DNA from: Mytilus californianus
Lineage: Eukaryota > Mollusca > Bivalvia > Mytilida > Mytilidae
Length of the DNA: 64,000 nucleotides
Reading direction: 5' to 3'
NCBI RefSeq assembly: GCF_021869535.1
Contig: NW_026262723.1
Location: 87,422,324 to 87,486,323, forward strand
Shown here: positions 1-12,639 of the stretch, piece by piece
How the letters are laid out: each line of letters opens with the position of its first letter
How positions within the stretch are numbered: the first letter of the stretch is position 1
Notes under the pieces: model-generated
The model's input: only the letters and a program-made list of their open reading frames with translations
Database searches by the model: none
What the model was told of the DNA's origin: nothing
Position numbers and translations under genes: made by a program

Positions 1-32
1 TTGAATTACAAATATACAATGTTTACCTTTAG

Positions 33-3000
33 GAAAGTGCCGAATGCTGAACACAGTATGGCTGGTCATGAAATAGGTCTACTGTTCTCTCTTAGAGCAT
101 TCTTCTTATCTGTTATCACGGTATGGTTATAATACAAAAAAAAACATATACATTAAATTAGTATATATATAAATTTGATGTAGACCTCAATACTGTGTGT
201 CTTTTTATTTAAAAAATGTATGGCTCTGATTCATAAGGTCCCTAAAATTATGCTCAAAAGAGATGTTGCAAGAAATAAATGCAATATAAATATGTTTGTG
301 AAACCTTCATCGCTTCTCATATCTTATAAAATACCTTAAATAAAGGCTGAGATAAAATTTTATAAATATATACGTATTATATTGATAACAGTGTTGATAT
401 TTGTAAGGACAAAGAAAGGATCTGGTTTATTATTGCCTGACAAAATCATTACGCACACAACAAAAACCCAAATACAACATCTTTGCTAGATGTCGATCAC
501 GCTACATTTGTGCATTGCATTTGCGGGTAATATCAACAAATCATAAATAATATCTGGCAAAGAATATATTGAATACTTTCATAAATTTCCCGACAATCTC
601 AATGTGAAACAGAGAAACAATACAAACATTTAGACAACCAGATATATTTTAGAAAACTTGCCAGGAAATTAGTATGAATAGGTCAAATAATTTGGATGAA
701 TTGGATATTAACAATTTCAATAAACAAACTAGCAGAAAGCGAGAAAATAAATTACCACACATATGAGAATTGACCTGAAGAACAATACGCTATAACTGTA
801 ACATTACTTGCAGACTACATTTTCTATCCACAAATACATGTAGCATTCTTGTCATAAATTAAACGAACGTACATTATGTCGCTTATACAATTTCCTTTTA
901 TCAATTTACTTATAGAATACAACATTACCAGACATGGGTTGGCAGAAAGAATTTGTAAGTATTTTACTGCAATACAGAAAAAGTTAAGACGTAATTTGAA
1001 AGTTGCTTTGTTGAAAAATAATAAAAGAAGCAGCCAAATGTCACAATAAAAATGAACCTAGTCATCTTTTTTTTAGAAGAATAACAATTTAGGTTGAGCA
1101 GATTTTACAAAAATGTCACCGGAATCGCAAAATCCCGTGACATTTACAGGTATTTTCATTTTTGAGATCTGTAAATTTAAATGACAGGAGTGTTATATTT
1201 ATATAAATGTTTAATGTAAATTTGAATCTCTATTTCATCTTCCACATTGTATAGGTTTGAGTACTGCACTTGCATATTTAGTACTGATTAAGGATTTTAG
1301 TTACTTACATTTACATATTTTCCTTATATTTTGTAACATCACTGGCATTTTCCTAAATTGAAAGACTTGCCCAACCATCCATATCTTTGTCAATTTATTT
1401 TCAGAATTAATTTGATTTCTTCCTTATTTTTTCATACATACCAACCAAGTCATGGCTGTAACCTACCCTTAAGTAGTAAAATGGAGGAGGCAGTAATTCA
1501 CACTCTAAAAATTGTGTTTAGAGCCTAAACACTTTCTTAAACACATTTATGAAACCGATTTTTGACATGTTTTAAATCTAAACATGTTTGATATTTAATG
1601 TGCTAACAGCCTTAACGTGTCAAGCTATAAAGTGCTTAGACTGTAAATATGTTTAGCTGTAAAGTGTTTAGACTAGAAACGTGTTTAGCTGAAAAGTGCT
1701 TAGACTGTAAACATGTTTAGCTGTGAAGTGTTTTATCTGGAAACATGTTTAGCTGTGAAGTGTTTTTATCTGGAAACATGTTTAGCTGTGAAATGTTTTA
1801 TCTGGAAACATGTTTAGTTGTGAAGTGTTTTGTCTGGAAATGCGTTTAGCTGTGAAGTGTTTTGAATGTTAACAATGTATAGATCATAAAGGGTCGTGAA
1901 GAAACATGTTTATCATTTTAGTGTGAGAAGCCGTTATTTCATTAGGCCTAAATTTAACTAATTTTCAGGAAGGCTGGTTTGTCAAACGTTTATTAATTAT
2001 ATAGCTCTCAAGTTTTCATACCATCACAAAAAGGAGCCAATGCATCAAGTTAAGAAAATGGAATTTCCATATCAAATTGAATGTGACCAATAACTTTTCA
2101 ATCTTAATGAGTGCTTCTTTACTTCAATTCACGTCATTTGACTATTGCATTTTGTCTTCATTTCCAATATTCGTAAAAAAGTAGATGTCATGTTCTAGAA
2201 CTGTTCTGTGAAATTATCATAATACTAAATCTAGCTTTAAAAACAAAATAACAACATATAAAACAAAGGAATTTATGTTATCATTTATTTCCAGTTGATC
2301 ATTGAATATTCAAACATAAATTCATAACAAGCCACATGTACATAATATTGTCAATGACCACTCCTACTCCTACTTGTACCCCATCCCCTACAACAACAAA
2401 ATCTGAAACGGTCCTGTTTTCACTTTGCAGGACAATTAGTCATGGAGCTTCTCCTTTCTTAGTACCCAACTGCTGGTCACTGGCCTGAAATATAGAAAAA
2501 AAATTGATAAGCAACTAAGTAGAATTACTATTAAAATATAAGTATACGAACTACAACACCAAAAAGTAAAAGCATGATTTAAGGTCCAGATAACAACGTT
2601 AAGACCAAGGTGGCATAAAAGCATAAATTTACTGATGAATTAATTGATATATATTTTTTAATATTAAACTTCTTTTCATGCTTAATATTATTCATTTGTT
2701 CACTATATATTGGCATTTTAAAAATCAAATACACTTCTGAATCTTACCTGGCAACAGATTTGTCACTGTTCTTTATCTCCTCTTGTAGCATGTCAAGATA
2801 GATGATGATTTCCTCTGCACTTCTCTCATCAATCTAGAATAAAACAATACATGTATATAAAATTATAAGAATAGCAAAACCTCTTCTAACTATTGAATTA
2901 AACAAGCATCATTCTATCTATTTTAAAGAAAAGTGTTGTTTCTTCATCTCGGAAGTGCTTACGAAAACACAGAACTCGAAATGACGGTGGATTTGCAAAT

Positions 3001-6000
3001 GATGCACCACACCCTGGTAAGCCTCGGCAGATTCCGCTACCCTTCATGTTACATTAGTATAATCAGCCGAGGAGTACAGAACGAAAATGATCCTCACAAA
3101 CTCCTTTTCCAAGCACATAAATTAAAAATAAGTGAAAACTTGCATGATAGAACATTAAACAACTCTTAATAGCTTTACACAAGATAGTTTGAACACTCAA
3201 AGCTCCTACAAGCATTTTTTTAGTGAGATGGTACCCCCCCCCCCCCCCTCCCCCATAATTGTCAATAATCATTTAAAATTGGCAGTACAAAATAAAAAAA
3301 ATAGTATAATCATAACTCCTTACCTTTCTGAAACAGACAAGTTACAGTCAGCTATGGTCAGTAGTAAACAGCGTGGCCTTTGACTTCGGGTTCTTTGTTT
3401 CTTCTTCCCGCTTAAAAATTATCACGTGATATGAATGCCGTTTTTAGCCTAAATGTGTTGTAAGTTCTAAACGTGTTTAGGAAAGTGTCTAAATTTTGAA
3501 AGTGTTTAGAATTAAAACACGTTTAGCTTCATATACTTGACGAAGTAGCTAAACATGTTTAGCACAGCAACACGTTTATTGCGAAGAGCTGAGAGCCAAA
3601 ATATGTTTATCTTTTTATGTTTAGAAATTAAACACTTTCCTAAGCACTTAAGTCTTGCAAAACGTTTAAATTCTAAGCACAATTTTTACAGTTCATGTAG
3701 AGCATGGGTCTGCCTAGACCCATTAAGCTGAGAATTTGCATTGTGCAATTCCTTAATCTTGAAATATCTTAGGGAATTCTTTAACGTCTCGACTAAATGG
3801 GATTTCCAAGAAATAGACGAAAGGAAATAAACGAAAAAGTTAAAACTATTCATTAAATCAAAGACAATGATTGGTCAAAAAAAGTAAAATAACAAAAATA
3901 CCGAACTCCAAGGAAAATTCAAAACGGAAAGTCCCTTATCAAATGGCAATATCAAAAGCTCAAACACATCAAACGAATGGAAAACAACTGTCATATTCCT
4001 GAGTTGGTACATGCATTTCCTTATGTAGAAAATGGTGGATTAAACCTGCAGTGGTTTTATAGCTAGCTAAACATCTCACTTGTATGACAGTCATGTAGAA
4101 AAAAAACGTTTAAAAAAGTCCAACACAAACTGATCCAATCTAGCCGATGAACAGTCATGCCTTTAACAACTGCTCATTCACTAAGTTCAGTTTGACATGG
4201 TCAAAAGAAAGAGCGATCTTGCAGTGCCCAGACACGTCTCATCTTTTCAGCACTTATTTCACTGGTTGACGAGGTGCACATTTTAGAGCATAAAAGTGCT
4301 CGTCTATTGATAACTAATTTGAATTAAAATGGATTTCAATCTTATGTGATCATTATAATCTAGTTGATCCGCAGGATAGGAATTAAGCCAAATGCTTCAT
4401 ATTTAGGGTGACCTTCAGTTAAAAAATGTTGCTTTTTTCTGTTCACAAATTCAACTGGCAACATGCATGATATATCTGACATTCTGAAAAACCAACTTCT
4501 CATTTGTACTGTTCGCTGATTGTCGAAATGATCGAAACCCAAAGGGTTGACTGGGGACAGAAACAAGCAAACCAGAATATCTATATTACCATGATGTTAA
4601 TGAATAATACATCCTCAAACTAAAATATTTCATATATAAAAATGTTTCAGTAGCTTACACCAAAAAGATCAAAAAGTTGGAATAAAGGCCAAAGAAAAAA
4701 ACCTATATAGACAAATAAAACACGTTCGATGTTGCTTCTGATAGTAATTATTTCATTTAACGAATGGATACCTTTGGGTTTATAAAAGTCCAGAAAACCA
4801 AGTCTATCATTGGTTTGAGTTACCCATAATGTTAACGGTTTCATACTTTACAGACACCCACAGGAGGCAAAATATACTTAAAGACTGACAGAAAACCAAA
4901 AACAATACAGGCGTACCACGCAAAAACCACTGATAACAAAAGGTTTGTCTTCAATTATCGTTAGAAATTCTTTAGGACAAATACTGGTGCTAGTATTTTT
5001 TTTTTAAATAGAAACTGTTTCTAATCAGTAACCTGTATGTTCTAAATGTGCTTAACATAGAATGTAATTATGGTAAAAAATATAGTTTATTTTTCTTCAA
5101 ATGCACGACTGAGTCACAATTTTGAAGGAGTTTAGATGGAAGGTTTCAATTCTTTTCTATTTTTAGAAGAAGTTAAACATATCCTTTGACTTTAGTCCGC
5201 TAGGAGGATATGCATGCAGACATATATCATTGAAATGAAGACAATTGGTTCAAAGGACATCACATTTAATAGCAAGGTTGCTTACGTTCGCTTTTTTAAT
5301 TATTTTCTATGCACTATTTTTTTTTAATTAAAATTATTCTATACTCTCTGAATCTTTGTGTAAACATTATTTAGATATGACATTTAGTTAAAGATTGAAT
5401 TATTCTCTTTTTAGGCGAGATTTCCGTTTAGTAATCGGACAACCTGGTGACCCGTCCAAAGCTTTTCCACATATTGTTCCATGGGTTGCTGAAAATGTAA
5501 AAGATATGGTCAGTATTTTAGTAAACTTATTATAACAAGTGTAACTTCCTTAGTTTGGAATAACTAAATGATTTTAAAAAGAACAAAAAGTACAATATAA
5601 CTAATAAAGTAGCAAGTACTTATATATAATTCTTGAAATGCTGAGAAAACTTTCACGATAGCAAAGTTTTTCATGACGACTGATTTTAACCATCAACTCA
5701 TTTTTAACTTTTCTCTTTCTTTTTCATTTATATTTAGGGTAACAACACTTACATGGCTGAATTTACCAATCCACCAAATGGTCGCTGGTTAGCTTTCTTT
5801 ATTCAGGTATCGTAGTATACTATATTACTCTGAATTCAATCTGAACAGGTGGCAAAGAATCATTTACGTATTAACAACACTGGTTAAGTTATTTTTACCA
5901 TTATAATAACTCCAGTAGATGTTTCAAATATTGATCTTTAAACACTAATAAAGGTCTTGCGTCCGAAACACTTTTCTGGATTTATCTTCATCATGGACGC

Positions 6001-7296
6001 TCAAATCTATAAAAAAAACCTTTAAAGCCAGTGATGTATAAACATAAGGAGCTATAAGGGACATAGAAAAATAGCAAAATCTATCAAATGGTCAAATTTG
6101 CATGAGGGAGTTGGAATCCTAATTTCTTAATTTATCAGCGTGGATTTTTTTTAAGTATTTAAGTAATGTTTTAAATCGTGTCAGTACCGAAGCAATTACT
6201 ACAGGGCTGATGATACCTTCGAGGACCTATAGTCCACCAGAAGTGGTATCGATCCACTGCTAGTATAAATGAAAATAACAATTTATAAATCGTGCAATAA
6301 AACCAAATTAGCTTGTTTGATTTAAACTACCGACTTTGTCAACGATAAACTGTCCAGCGTTTGTTTACATACATATATTATTTCTGAACTGTTTAAATAT
6401 GGAATAGGTTCATGTACCAGATTCAATTAAGAACTTTCTCGGTGCATGGATGGTATTAGTTTTATCTTAATGTGTTTATCCTGTCAATAATTTGGTGTTG
6501 ATGCTATATATATATGTTGAATCTATTTACAAATTGTCCTGGGCTTGGCGTATTTATAGAAACTCGTATTTTCACCTCTATGTGTGTTTTGGTTTTTGTC
6601 TTTTTGGATTGCTGTCTTATTGACAAATTTTTTGAAAGGATAAATACATCACGATATTTTTTTTTGATGTAACACGTCTTCTGATTGGCTGAATTTTTTT
6701 TTGTCTATTAGCTCATAGACATAATCATGTCATGTGACCGTGACGTCATCAACGTTTTTTCATGATTTACTCCTCAAAAATGAAATTAAATTATATGAAA
6801 ATAAATGTAATATTTTTTCTGTCTATTCGAAATAACCTAAAAAAACGTGGTGCACACTTTCAAATAACCCGCTACGCGGATTATTCAGTGTGCACCACAT
6901 TTTTGAGGTTATTTCTTCATAGACAGAAAAAAAATACAGTCATTCCTTAAATAAAACCAAAATCAACCACAGAGGAAACTCTTAATTTGAATCTGATACA
7001 TGAACAAATATGTTATTCACAAGCAAGACAATGCAAACAAATTAAAACGCGAACTGATATCTAATAGAAAAACAAAAGGATATAGGGTATTCATCCACAA
7101 CACAAAATCAGTACATGCATCCATACCAAAACACACACACACATTCACATTTTTATTATATTTTTGTTTTATATAGGCTACATTTGATGGACTAGACGAA
7201 TCAGTTCATGAATATACAACAGAAACCATGATTATTCCTGACACCTTTCCATTTCCTGACTGTTCTGGGGTATCATGTCGAGGGACGCTAGTCTGA
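33..7296 (+). CDS. AprA/PhoPQ-related secreted protein, paralogue 1 (3' six exons only)
   Basis: Six coding exons are visible: 33-120, 916-954, 4854-4942, 5415-5508, 5738-5806 and 7177-7296 (stop TGA). All have AG/GT borders, and lengths and phases match exons 9-14 of the neighbour at 12640-26246. The first exon starts with one base completing a codon and reads KVPNAEHSMAGH; the last ends PFPDCSGVSCRGTLV. The proteins belong to the PhoPQ-activated pathogenicity-related (PqaA/AprA) family, an alpha/beta-hydrolase-like fold. In Dictyostelium AprA is a secreted proliferation repressor; the animal role is not established here. The visible part carries the putative catalytic His (AEH) and the C-terminal beta-rich region (RWLAFFIQ, then FDGLDESVHEYTTE). 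The 5' two-thirds lies outside the window. Introns hold a TIR element (1501-3691) and a foldback element (6806-6938); 121-915 and 3696-4853 show nothing recognisable. Confidence 0.9.
1583..1900. repeat. Minisatellite, 32-33-bp unit
   Basis: About eight head-to-tail units with the core GTTTAGCTGTGAAGTGTTTT followed by ATCTGGAAACAT. The first units (1600-1700) are shorter and diverged and the middle ones nearly identical. It lies just inside the left end of the 1501-3691 TIR element and looks like subterminal repeat amplification. Confidence 0.75.
2436..2833 (-). CDS. Two 3'-terminal coding exons of an unidentified gene
   Basis: On the minus strand 2748-2833 (86 nt) is preceded by TTTTATTCTAG and followed by GTAAGA; 2436-2484 (49 nt) follows TTTCTATATTTCAG and ends in TAA. 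The phases fit (28 codons plus AG, then G plus 16 codons), giving an acidic, helix-prone tail that starts IDERSAEEIIIYLDMLQEE and ends WVLRKEKLHD. Only one frame is open through the 86-nt exon, and it is the frame that joins. An upstream exon in phase 0 may end at a GTAAGC donor near 2960, but its 5' border is unclear. I do not recognise the family. As the exons lie inside a TIR-bounded segment, they may belong to that element rather than a host gene. Confidence 0.5.
3235..3250. repeat. Poly-C tract
   Basis: A run of C broken by a single T inside the TIR element. A similar C run occurs at 8716-8730. No function is apparent. Confidence 0.9.
6806..6938. mobile_element. Foldback (MITE-like) element, GC-rich centre
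   Basis: Two arms of about 60 bp form an inverted repeat (GTGGTGCACACT on the left, AGTGTGCACCAC on the right; CTGTCTAT and ATAGACAG further out) around a short centre, CCCGCTACGCGG. It lies in the last intron of AprA paralogue 1. No clear target duplication was found. The architecture resembles the foldback at 29276-29433. Confidence 0.75.
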
Positions 7297-7334
7297 GTAC
7301 AAAAATGTCATGACTGTTTAATTTTTAAATGTAT

Positions 7335-7354
7335 AATAAAAAAAAAACAATAAA
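7335..7354 (+). promoter_or_regulatory. Poly(A) signals of AprA paralogue 1
   Basis: AATAAA occurs at 7335-7340 and again at 7349-7354, about 40-60 bp after the stop codon at 7294-7296, in an A-rich stretch. Confidence 0.6.
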
Positions 7355-8639
7355 GAGTTTAGTGTTTGCTAATTTGAATTGTAAAAGACTGTCAGTATCA
7401 ATTTTTGCTAGTGGTTTTAGATTAGAATATTTAGAATAAATCGTTGTACATATATTACTTTATTACTAAACTTTTATATCGGAATTAATAGCCACTAGTC
7501 AATAGCCAATAGCAAAAATACACAACAACACCAAGAGTAATAATATAACATAGTATTACTCATATTTTATAACCAAAACGGACATATGTAGTTTTCTCTG
7601 TAATATTCCCCGTACTGATTATCATTGGTCTGTACAGATTTCCTTTATATACTCGTGTCATCTATAATGTCACAAACGGATGTTAGCAATAATTTGTTGG
7701 AGTGTTATAACGAACCTTATACTCTAGTATCTCTTGAACTTGAGTACCCCTTGATTCTTCAATTATATTAGTACTATTTTTACTTTAATTAGTGACATTT
7801 AATTACTATGTTTATCTAAGTTTTGTTGACTGAATTTGTATATATCTGTGTTTCTGGTGTTGTAGTTTTATCGTCTCAATTAAACTTTTCATAGTGAATG
7901 TCACACAAATACCCAAAATTCTGAATTCTTTCTGTTGTAGCAAAACTAATCAAAATCAAAACAAGGAGTAAAGAATGAACTAATGACCGCATGTCCAAAA
8001 GAAAAAAAAGAGGCAAACAATAGTTCATAAAATATAAAATATACAAATCATTATACCACATCTCCTTATCTTTTTAACTAAAGCTTAAAGATTGGGCTAT
8101 ACAGTGGTTGGAACCCCCCCCCCCTTTTTTTTACGATCAATGCATTTGAATGGGGACATATAGTTGGAACCCCACTTTTATCCTGGGTTAGGAACCCCCC
8201 TAGGACGAGACTTTGACAAAGTAACAATTCGTAGGTTCTGCAAGGTAGGACCCAACCATGATTTATTGCGGGAAATTAGGACCGACACTGAAAATGAGGA
8301 TATTTTGGATAGGGCTCCTAGGACTCCTCAATAAAGTTCAATGTAATGGTTCTTTATACCGTTCAATGGAGAGCGTTAACTCTCTCTCTTTACACGAGGC
8401 ATCGGATTCAGCGTCCACATTCTGACCGGACGTGACTGCGTATTTATAGATCCCGAACAACCAAAATGAACGCAAAACTCTAGCAAGGATTTTTCTGCTG
8501 GAATGGGAGTTATCTGGGATGATCATATGTCTATACCCCAGTCAAGCCTTGATGTTACATAATTTGAACCACTATATATTTACACATTACTCTCTTTTCC
8601 CCGAATGTAACCTACCGAATTAGACTTATCACCGGGTTT

Positions 8640-8900
8640 ATACTTACATGAGCAGCACGACGGGTGCCACATGTGGCGCAGGATCTGCTTGCCCTTCCGG
8701 AGCACCTGAGATCACCCCCCCCCCCCCCAGTTTTGGTGGGGTTCGTGTTGCTCAGTCTTTAGTTTTTTATGTTGTGTTTTGTGTACAGTTGTTTGTCTTT
8801 TGGTCTTTTTCTTCTTTTTTTTTTGCCAAGGCGTTGTAAGTTTGTTTTCGACTTAAGAGTTTGAATGTCCTTTTAGTATCTTTCGCCTCTCTTTTTCAAG
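8640..8900 (+). repeat. Dispersed repeat fragment
   Basis: A GC-richer stretch (GCCCTTCCGGAGCACCTGAG, then a C-run and a T-rich tail) in otherwise AT-rich DNA. It resembles a sequence I associate with high-copy repeats of mussel genomes. There is no coding evidence despite a short open frame through it. Confidence 0.5.
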
Positions 8901-10016
8901 TTGGTTTATATTATGCAAGACAATGTTACATTTCATCAAAATACATGTAACTATAATATCTTAACTCAGCTAATCCGAGTATGTTACTCGGTTTGTGTAG
9001 TATAAAGAAAAGTACAAGTATAGTGGCCCTAACTGCGTATGGTTCAAATAACGAACCTTTTACAATTTTAAACAACATAAATGTGAAATTTGGGATTTCA
9101 AGCCACAGTAATATATAAAAACATGCATCGTACTTGACGTTAAAACCACAAATTTTTTACAATTTTTATTTTAATTTTATACAGTAAAACTGTAATGGAA
9201 GATCCCTTCTTTCAATCAATTTGCTTCGGTGCATTACATTTGCGCGCAGCTTTTGATTACATTTGCGCGCATATTTTTACAGGTAAATTTAGGTAAATAC
9301 ACTGGTAGATTATACATATTTATTTATTTAATTATTATTTTCGAGCAGGATAAGTTCGTTTTATTATGAACAATCACTTAGGACGGGACATATAAACATA
9401 TAAAAATGTAAAAACATATCAAATTTAAAGATTAAAAGTACTGATTTTACATGTCGTACGTTCTGAATATTTAAAGTCCACTGCTTTCAGAAAACACAAA
9501 ACACAAAAATACCACTAACACATGGATGTGCTGAATAAAATTGCCCATTGTTGTAATGCGCCCATTTGCTTATACATCTTTTTTCAGCATGCAAGAAACG
9601 GGTCAGTCGATCAGTAAACAAACTTTGAAATTTGAATATACTTAAAAGCTGCCAAAGTCATGTTCATCAAATTGACTCACACTCTAAAGTTCGATTTATA
9701 ACACATTAAAACGCACATTATAATTATGAAATTGTCATAAGATACAATTCACAATGCATGAAATGAAATCGTAAAAAGTATCAACATTTGAGGACTAGAA
9801 GATATCTAACTAACAATTGACCTGACCTCCGATGATAGCCGATAGGCATGTGACCCTGGTGTAAACTCTGACTCTGAACTAGTGATTAGTCGCCTTTCGT
9901 CTTCATTAAAGATTAATAAATATTTTTCCATATAGATATTGTCCTTAAATAGTCTGTAAGTTCTTATTTTACCACACTAGTAAGACTAGCCAGAGACATA
10001 ACACACACATATATAT

Positions 10017-10058
10017 CTGGGACTATTATACTAACTATAAATAGTATAATAGTCCCAG
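10017..10058. repeat. Perfect 16-bp-stem hairpin
   Basis: CTGGGACTATTATACT is followed after a 10-base loop by its exact reverse complement. The flanks are (TA)n-like. It may be a minimal foldback element. Confidence 0.8.
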
Positions 10059-10072
10059 TATATATATATATA

Positions 10073-10795
10073 GTCAAATGCGTTTTGTTAAAATATACTT
10101 TTTCACTTTTTTGGTCTTTTGGAAAATGTTGTGTGTGCTGTATTTATACCCCTCTACCAAGAAATTTGTTTTGCATGCACACGTATAAAAATTGGGGTTT
10201 TTATCCAACGCAATCATAGGTTTGAACGTTGTTTTCAATTTAGATTTGTTTATGTTTTTTCGTTTGGGCTTGTATTATATTTGCCTTCGGGTTTATATGA
10301 TCCGTTCATCCTATTTCGACTCTTCAAAATTCAAGAGTCTATCCTAAATTGAGGTAAATTATATGGTCTTCCAAATACCGTTTCGATTCCTAACATCACT
10401 GAAGAGACATTAATTGTCGAAATCCGGATATGGTGTACTAATTTTTGCACCTTTTGTTTGCGGTATACCATCTTTTCCGCAAGTTTAATGTTTTCTGTTT
10501 GATATTAAATTAATTTTAATAGTTAAGATCCATTTTGTTACATCTGGTGATCCGTTTATTTGGCAATCGCCAATGGCAGTCAGCAGGGTTTAAGAACATC
10601 CGTTGTTCGACCTGCTAGTCAAATGCGTTTTGTTAAAATATACTTTTCACTTTTTTGGTCTTTTGGAAAATGTTGTTTGTGCTGTATTTAGACCCCTCTA
10701 CCAAGAAATTTGTTTTGCATGCACACGTATAAAAATTGCGGTTTTTATCCAACGCAATCATAGGTTTGAACGTTAATTGTTTTCAATTTAGACTT
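10073..10795 (+). repeat. Spaced direct duplication (about 180 bp, offset 545)
   Basis: The segment starting GTCAAATGCGTTTTGTTAAA at 10073 recurs at 10618 with few substitutions and a small insertion. Both copies continue to about AATTTAGAYTTGT. The spacer (10256-10617) is unique. The short open frame at 10119-10352 falls in the first copy and is not conserved as protein. Confidence 0.8.
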
Positions 10796-10798
10796 GTA

Positions 10799-11095
10799 TG
10801 TATAGCGCGTCGGATACAGTGCAGGCGATTTGGTGTCACGATATCTCAGTAGCATGAGTTCGAATCCCGGCGAGGGAAGAACAAAAAAATTTTGTTGGGC
10901 TGATGTTTAGACGAGTTGTATATACAGAATGTACACAGCCATGTATCACCATCACTGCTGGTGATCCGATGGATAAATCTGTTGTAGAGTTGTCACTGCT
11001 TCAGACGTACTTATATATATATACAATAGATATAAGAAGATGTGGTATGAGTGCCAATGAGACAACTCTCCATCCAAGTCAAAATTTATAAAAGT
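10799..11095 (+). mobile_element. tRNA-derived SINE-like unit
   Basis: The head (about 10799-10875) carries a B-box-like GAGTTCGAATCCCG followed by CGGCGAGGGA, as in tRNA-derived SINEs. The tail contains GAGTGCCAATGAGACAACTC, a motif shared with the dispersed family at 35550-36062 in the other orientation. The A box is poorly conserved, so it is not called as a working tRNA gene. Confidence 0.5.
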
Positions 11096-12547
11096 AAACC
11101 ATTATATATATATTGTTGGTATATTATATATATTATATATATAATATCTAAAAATAGCAACAATCAACATTCAATCTTTCTAGGCGTGGATTAGTTTGAA
11201 AAAAAACTGATGCAGTTACTAAATTAAATTATATAAATTATATATATAATATATTAACAAGTCTAAATTATATATACATGTCTCTGGACTGACGTCAATC
11301 TTGAATTCATATACATGCAAATATTAAAATTGTTTAATCTAAAATTGAAAATGTTTAATCATAAATTGATTTACACTTAAATCTAACTTATTTTTAGTCC
11401 TGGTGTTTCCTTTCACGATACATCACACGAAAATAGATTTGTGTTAACAAATTATGTAGTTGTTGTAAAAATAAACATATTATGTGTCCACGAAAAAAAC
11501 ATACTTTGTTTTTTCAGCTTATTCCGTAAAAAATCGTAGCTAGTTCCTCTTCAAAGAAAAGAGTTTTGTAAATACTGTGCGATACTGAATTATGACAAGT
11601 ACATTGAACCTGATTGTACTTCGTTTCTATAATCAATATTTAGTACTGCGTTATAACAGGGAGGTAACTCTGGCGTTGTTTACAAATATATCGATATAAA
11701 TAGTACTCTCCATAAAACTTAATAAATTGTAATATAAATCATTTTATAAAATATGGGTGTTCTATGAATGCATTTATATTGATTTCATAAAAACAATTAT
11801 TTTATATTTTTTTGCAATATATTTTCTTTATTTTCACCTTCACGCTGAAAACACTACACTTTTCTCCAATATAAATAAAGTTCAGTAGCGTATTTATAAT
11901 GGAGCGTGTGTCCTGGTGACACATCTGAACATCGATCGCTGTTTATTTCGGCGGATCTGTTTGGTTTCGTGTCCCTCTTTAGAACACATTTCATTCATAT
12001 GGAACTCCCGCTGCCTTGTCGCACGGTTGAGATCCGTCAAAATTGGCCTCTCGTTTAGGCCCTGGGTATAAATAGTTAACGTTCGACTTCTAAAGTTTCT
12101 TAAAAAATTGGGAAGTTGGGGTTATTCTTCACTACACATTTATGACGCTCTAGAACGGCTCTACATGTGGTAGACTGCCAAATATTTTTACTTTTGTCAT
12201 TGTTAAAATATAACACACGATAGTACAACATATATCAGATAAATTATTATATTAGCGTATATTCTCAAGAATATTTATCATATTTTGTAAGTGTATGTTG
12301 AAAGAAGGCGATCCGAAGTGTAGTTGTTATCAATTCAGAAATTTTGAATCATTTTTTATAGACAAAAACAAAATTAAGAACATGCAGACTTGAAATTATA
12401 CGTTTGCCATACCTATTAAATTTAACTTAAAACATGTGACCCATTTCACAACAATTCAAACCAGGAAGAAAATTCCTGTGTTATTATTGGTTCAATCTAT
12501 TTATTGTGTTGGTCATTATTGGAGAAAGGAAACGGAACATCCGCTGT

Positions 12548-12553
12548 TATATA
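12548..12553 (+). promoter_or_regulatory. Possible TATA box of AprA paralogue 2
   Basis: TATATA lies about 87-92 bp upstream of the chosen ATG at 12640. In AT-rich DNA this may be chance; no transcript start is known. Confidence 0.25.
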
Positions 12554-12639
12554 CTTGAATAGAGTACATAAATTATGATACAGCGCTAGCAGCAATTATT
12601 GTTTGAAGCAAACGGAACGCCACAATCATCACCATAAGC

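Larger units (their letters stand above)
1501..3691. mobile_element. Putative TIR element rich in GTTTAG motifs
   Basis: The left end reads CTCTAAAAATTGTGTTTAGA and the right end, reverse-complemented, CTGTAAAAATTGTGCTTAGA, giving imperfect terminal inverted repeats. TTCA lies directly outside both ends (1497-1500, 3692-3695), a possible 4-bp target duplication. Both ends are dense in (A)AACATGTTTAG / GTGTTTAG motifs. The centre carries two good minus-strand exons (2436-2833). It sits in the second visible intron of the first AprA-like gene. The superfamily is not recognised, and the outermost bases of the two ends do not match exactly. Confidence 0.5.
7355..12639. other. Intergenic region between the two AprA paralogues
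   Basis: No coding exon was found in these 5.3 kb. It holds dispersed mussel-type repeats (about 8070-8540, 8640-8900), a perfect hairpin (10017-10058), a spaced direct duplication (10073-10255 and 10618-10795) and a tRNA-derived SINE-like unit (about 10799-11095). From 11100 to 12600 it is very AT-rich with no recognisable gene; a fragment near 12005-12060 has the GC-richer look of a dispersed repeat. Confidence 0.7.

Noticed and set aside
2933-3383. Short frames on both strands around a possible upstream exon (CRGLPGCGASFANPPSF)
   Set aside because: I considered a zinc-finger (THAP-like) domain, but Cys spacing does not fit, and this frame does not join in phase to the exon at 2748-2833.
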